Positions 62,242 to 64,000 of a DNA stretch of 64,000 nucleotides are shown one piece after another (position 1 is the first letter of the stretch; each line of letters opens with the position of its first letter). The stretch comes from Asticcacaulis sp. SL142. GTDB taxonomy: Bacteria; Pseudomonadota; Alphaproteobacteria; Caulobacterales; Caulobacteraceae. Under the pieces are notes generated by a model, which saw only the letters and a program-made list of their open reading frames with translations, was not told the origin of the DNA and ran no database searches. Both the position numbers and the translations under genes were made by a program. The stretch covers positions 1,513,501 to 1,577,500 of the forward strand of contig NZ_CP113061.1 of NCBI RefSeq assembly GCF_026625745.1, written 5' to 3'.

Positions 62242-62522
62242 CCGCCAAGCTTCTGGCTCAGGCCCGCGCTGATATGAGGCAGGCCTTCAACTTCATTCGC
62301 GCCGAAAATCCGCAGGCTGCGGATAATCTGATTACAGCCATTCAAAAATCCATCAGTCTGATCGAGACAAAACCGTTTATTGGTCGGTTCGACCCTGAAG
62401 ATAACACGCGCGAATGGTCGATCCCGCGCTGGCCATATGTCATTGTGTATAGAGTAAGGGGCGAAAACATTGATGTTCTTCGGGTTTGGCATACGCGGCG
62501 GGATCGGTTTTCGGACAATTAA
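62238..62522 (+). CDS. RelE/ParE-family toxin
   Basis: A 94-residue protein of the RelE/ParE fold: LLAQARADMRQAFNFIRAEN, LIETKPFIGRFDPEDNTREW, and the C-terminal strands PYVIVYRVRGENIDVLRVWH ending TRRDRFSDN. The conserved Arg and Tyr residues of the C-terminal sheet are present. ParE toxins inhibit DNA gyrase and RelE toxins cut mRNA; the sequence fits the ParE side better, without proof. It is coupled to the antitoxin by a four-base overlap. The pair sits directly beside rpoD, convergent with it. Confidence 0.88.
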   Translation: MTAKLLAQARADMRQAFNFIRAENPQAADNLITAIQKSISLIETKPFIGRFDPEDNTREWSIPRWPYVIVYRVRGENIDVLRVWHTRRDRFSDN

Positions 62523-62561
62523 TTCATGGGGTTTGGGGCCTACGGCCCCAAGTCTTATATA

Positions 62562-62603
62562 TTCAAAAGAAAAGCCCCATCTAAGATGAGGCTTTTCTTT
62601 TGA
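62562..62603. terminator. Bidirectional terminator between the toxin gene and rpoD
   Basis: A long near-perfect hairpin (TTCAAAAGAAAAGCC on one side, GGCTTTTCTTTTGAA on the other, ATC/GAT at the tip). Its flanking A and T runs let it end both the toxin-antitoxin transcript and the convergent rpoD transcript. A smaller hairpin (TTGGGGCC, TAC, GGCCCCAA) precedes it at 62533-62551. Confidence 0.88.
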
Positions 62604-62645
62604 AGTACAAAGGTTTGTGGGGTCACAAACCCCACGCCCCATACG

Positions 62646-64000
62646 TTAGCTGTCGAGGAAGGAGCGCAGTTTGCGCGACCGGCTGGGGTGCTTAAGCTTA
62701 CGCAGCGCCTTGGCCTCGATCTGACGGATACGCTCACGAGTAACCGAGAACTGCTGGCCGACTTCTTCCAAGGTATGATCAGTGTTCATCCCGATCCCAA
62801 AGCGCATCCGCAGGACACGTTCTTCCCGCGGCGTCAGTGACGCCAGAACGCGGGTTGTTGTTTCGCGCAGGTTCGACTGGATCGCCGCATCAATCGGCAG
62901 GATCGCGTTCTTGTCCTCAATGAAGTCCCCAAGGTGCGAATCCTCTTCGTCCCCGATCGGGGTTTCCAGCGAAATCGGCTCCTTGGCGATTTTAAGAACC
63001 TTGCGCACCTTCTCCAGCGGCATGGCCAGCTTTTCCGCCAGTTCTTCCGGCGTCGGTTCGCGGCCAATTTCATGCAGCATCTGACGCGAGGTCCGCACGA
63101 TCTTGTTGATCGTTTCGATCATGTGTACCGGAATACGGATGGTGCGGGCCTGATCGGCGATCGAGCGCGTAATCGCCTGCCTGATCCACCAGGTCGCGTA
63201 GGTCGAGAACTTATAACCCCGGCGATATTCAAACTTATCAACCGCCTTCATCAGGCCAATATTGCCTTCCTGAATCAAATCCAGGAACTGCAAACCACGG
63301 TTGGTATATTTCTTGGCAATCGAGATCACGAGGCGCAGGTTGGCTTCGACCATTTCGGTCTTGGCCTGACGGGCTTCGCGCTCACCCTTTTGCACGGTCT
63401 GGACGATGCGACGGTAATCATCGACCGCCACGCCCATATCGGTCGCCAACTGGATCACATCGCCGCGAATACGGCCAATCGCATTGCCTTCGTTGTCGAT
63501 GAACTTTTGCCAGCGCACGCCCATGTCGCGCACTTTTTCGGCCCATTGCGGGTCAAGCTCACGTCCATAATAGGATTGCAAAAATTCGGTGCGCGAAATG
63601 CCGTAGGAATCCGCCATCCGCAGCAGACGCCCTTCTAAGCCCATCAGGCGCTTATTGATCGCATAGAGCTGCTCGACCAGCGCTTCGATCCGCTGATTAT
63701 TGAGCTTCAGCGTCTTAAGGTGACGGGTGATGGTCGCGGTCACTTCATCGTAAGCAGCGCGGTCTTTGGGATCGAGCGGCAGGCCCTCAAGCTTGGCCGT
63801 CAGCATCTTTTCCTGCGTCCGGCGATAGGTTTCGAACTCACCGGCAATGGCGTCCAGCGTTTCCATCACGCCTTCGCGCAGTTCCGATTCCATGGCAGAA
63901 ACGGTAGGGCCGGCACCGTCATCGAAGTCATCTTCGTCTTCTTCTTCGACGACTTCGGGCTTTTTCTCTTCTTCGTCCATAGGGACGTAGTCATCGTCAT
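62646..64000 (-). CDS. rpoD: RNA polymerase primary sigma factor (sigma-70), 5' end outside the window
   Basis: The housekeeping sigma factor, here lacking its N terminus because the window ends; the frame is open to 64000 ([15 protein letters not shown]), so an ATG at 63980 is internal. Present are the acidic linker, the non-conserved region, region 2 with [20 protein letters not shown], the -10-recognition segment ([20 protein letters not shown]), region 3 ([20 protein letters not shown]) and region 4.2 for the -35 element ([20 protein letters not shown], ending [10 protein letters not shown]). The sequence is of alphaproteobacterial type. The missing part is the autoinhibitory region 1.1. 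Confidence 0.96.
   Translation of the reverse strand, partial: DDDYVPMDEEEKKPEVVEEEDEDDFDDGAGPTVSAMESELREGVMETLDAIAGEFETYRRTQEKMLTAKLEGLPLDPKDRAAYDEVTATITRHLKTLKLNNQRIEALVEQLYAINKRLMGLEGRLLRMADSYGISRTEFLQSYYGRELDPQWAEKVRDMGVRWQKFIDNEGNAIGRIRGDVIQLATDMGVAVDDYRRIVQTVQKGEREARQAKTEMVEANLRLVISIAKKYTNRGLQFLDLIQEGNIGLMKAVDKFEYRRGYKFSTYATWWIRQAITRSIADQARTIRIPVHMIETINKIVRTSRQMLHEIGREPTPEELAEKLAMPLEKVRKVLKIAKEPISLETPIGDEEDSHLGDFIEDKNAILPIDAAIQSNLRETTTRVLASLTPREERVLRMRFGIGMNTDHTLEEVGQQFSVTRERIRQIEAKALRKLKHPSRSRKLRSFLDS

Overview
The window reads as chromosomal DNA of an alphaproteobacterium of the Caulobacterales, probably near Asticcacaulis or Caulobacter. This is an inference from family-level features: a housekeeping sigma-70 of alphaproteobacterial type, an exact alphaproteobacterial LexA box (GTTC-N7-GTTC) at uvrB, two exact CtrA-type sites (TTAA-N7-TTAA) in intergenic DNA, large TonB-dependent receptors, Tat-exported secreted enzymes, and many ATGA-coupled genes. 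There is no rRNA, recognisable tRNA, prophage, insertion sequence or CRISPR array.

Layout. 0-5 kb: a broken FtsX-type ABC permease running off the left edge, pgsA, a frameshifted uvrC and an acyltransferase. 5.5-8.9 kb: a NUDIX hydrolase and a translationally coupled pterin cluster (FolM-like reductase, PTPS/QueD-like enzyme, FolB/FolX-like aldolase, DinB-fold protein). 9-17 kb: a DUF3617 lipoprotein, uvrB, a SleB-type cell wall hydrolase, a chemoreceptor and a small secreted protein. 17-22.9 kb: a candidate 45-residue gene, a retropepsin-like protease, a frameshifted AraC regulator with an SDR and a divergent flavin-type oxidase, and dusA. 23-30 kb: a Tat-exported GH2 glycosidase and an iron-uptake module (membrane protein, PepSY reductase, siderophore receptor). 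30-34.3 kb: a beta-helix lipoprotein and a TonB receptor separated by a terminator. 34.6-41.8 kb: a polysaccharide flippase, a hexuronate-type MFS transporter and opgG/D-opgH for periplasmic glucans. 41.8-44.2 kb: a strong small-RNA candidate and a KatE-type catalase. 44.2-50.6 kb: a seven-gene operon (isochorismatase-like hydrolase, amidohydrolase, two XapX peptides, porin, DoxX, MFS exporter). 50.8-57.4 kb: cytochrome c, a flavoprotein reductase, DUF4126, a one-piece EgtB-EgtD ergothioneine enzyme, a zinc-ribbon metallopeptidase and DUF2939. 57.4-64 kb: an M20 peptidase, AEC carrier, Dabb protein, a yybP-ykoY manganese riboswitch with a TMEM165-family exporter gene (frameshifted), an SDR, a CopG/ParE-type toxin-antitoxin pair and rpoD running off the right edge.

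Themes. DNA repair (uvrB, uvrC), oxidative and metal stress (catalase with adjacent sRNA, ergothioneine, manganese export, DoxX) and envelope functions (glucans, flippase, porin, receptors, cell wall hydrolase) dominate. Four otherwise intact genes each carry one extra base, which looks more like sequence error than decay. Three related inverted-repeat elements with perfect terminal repeats sit in intergenic DNA. The items most worth follow-up are the sRNA at 41825-41910, the EgtB-EgtD fusion, the seven-gene operon with two XapX peptides, and the unlisted small gene at 17348-17485.
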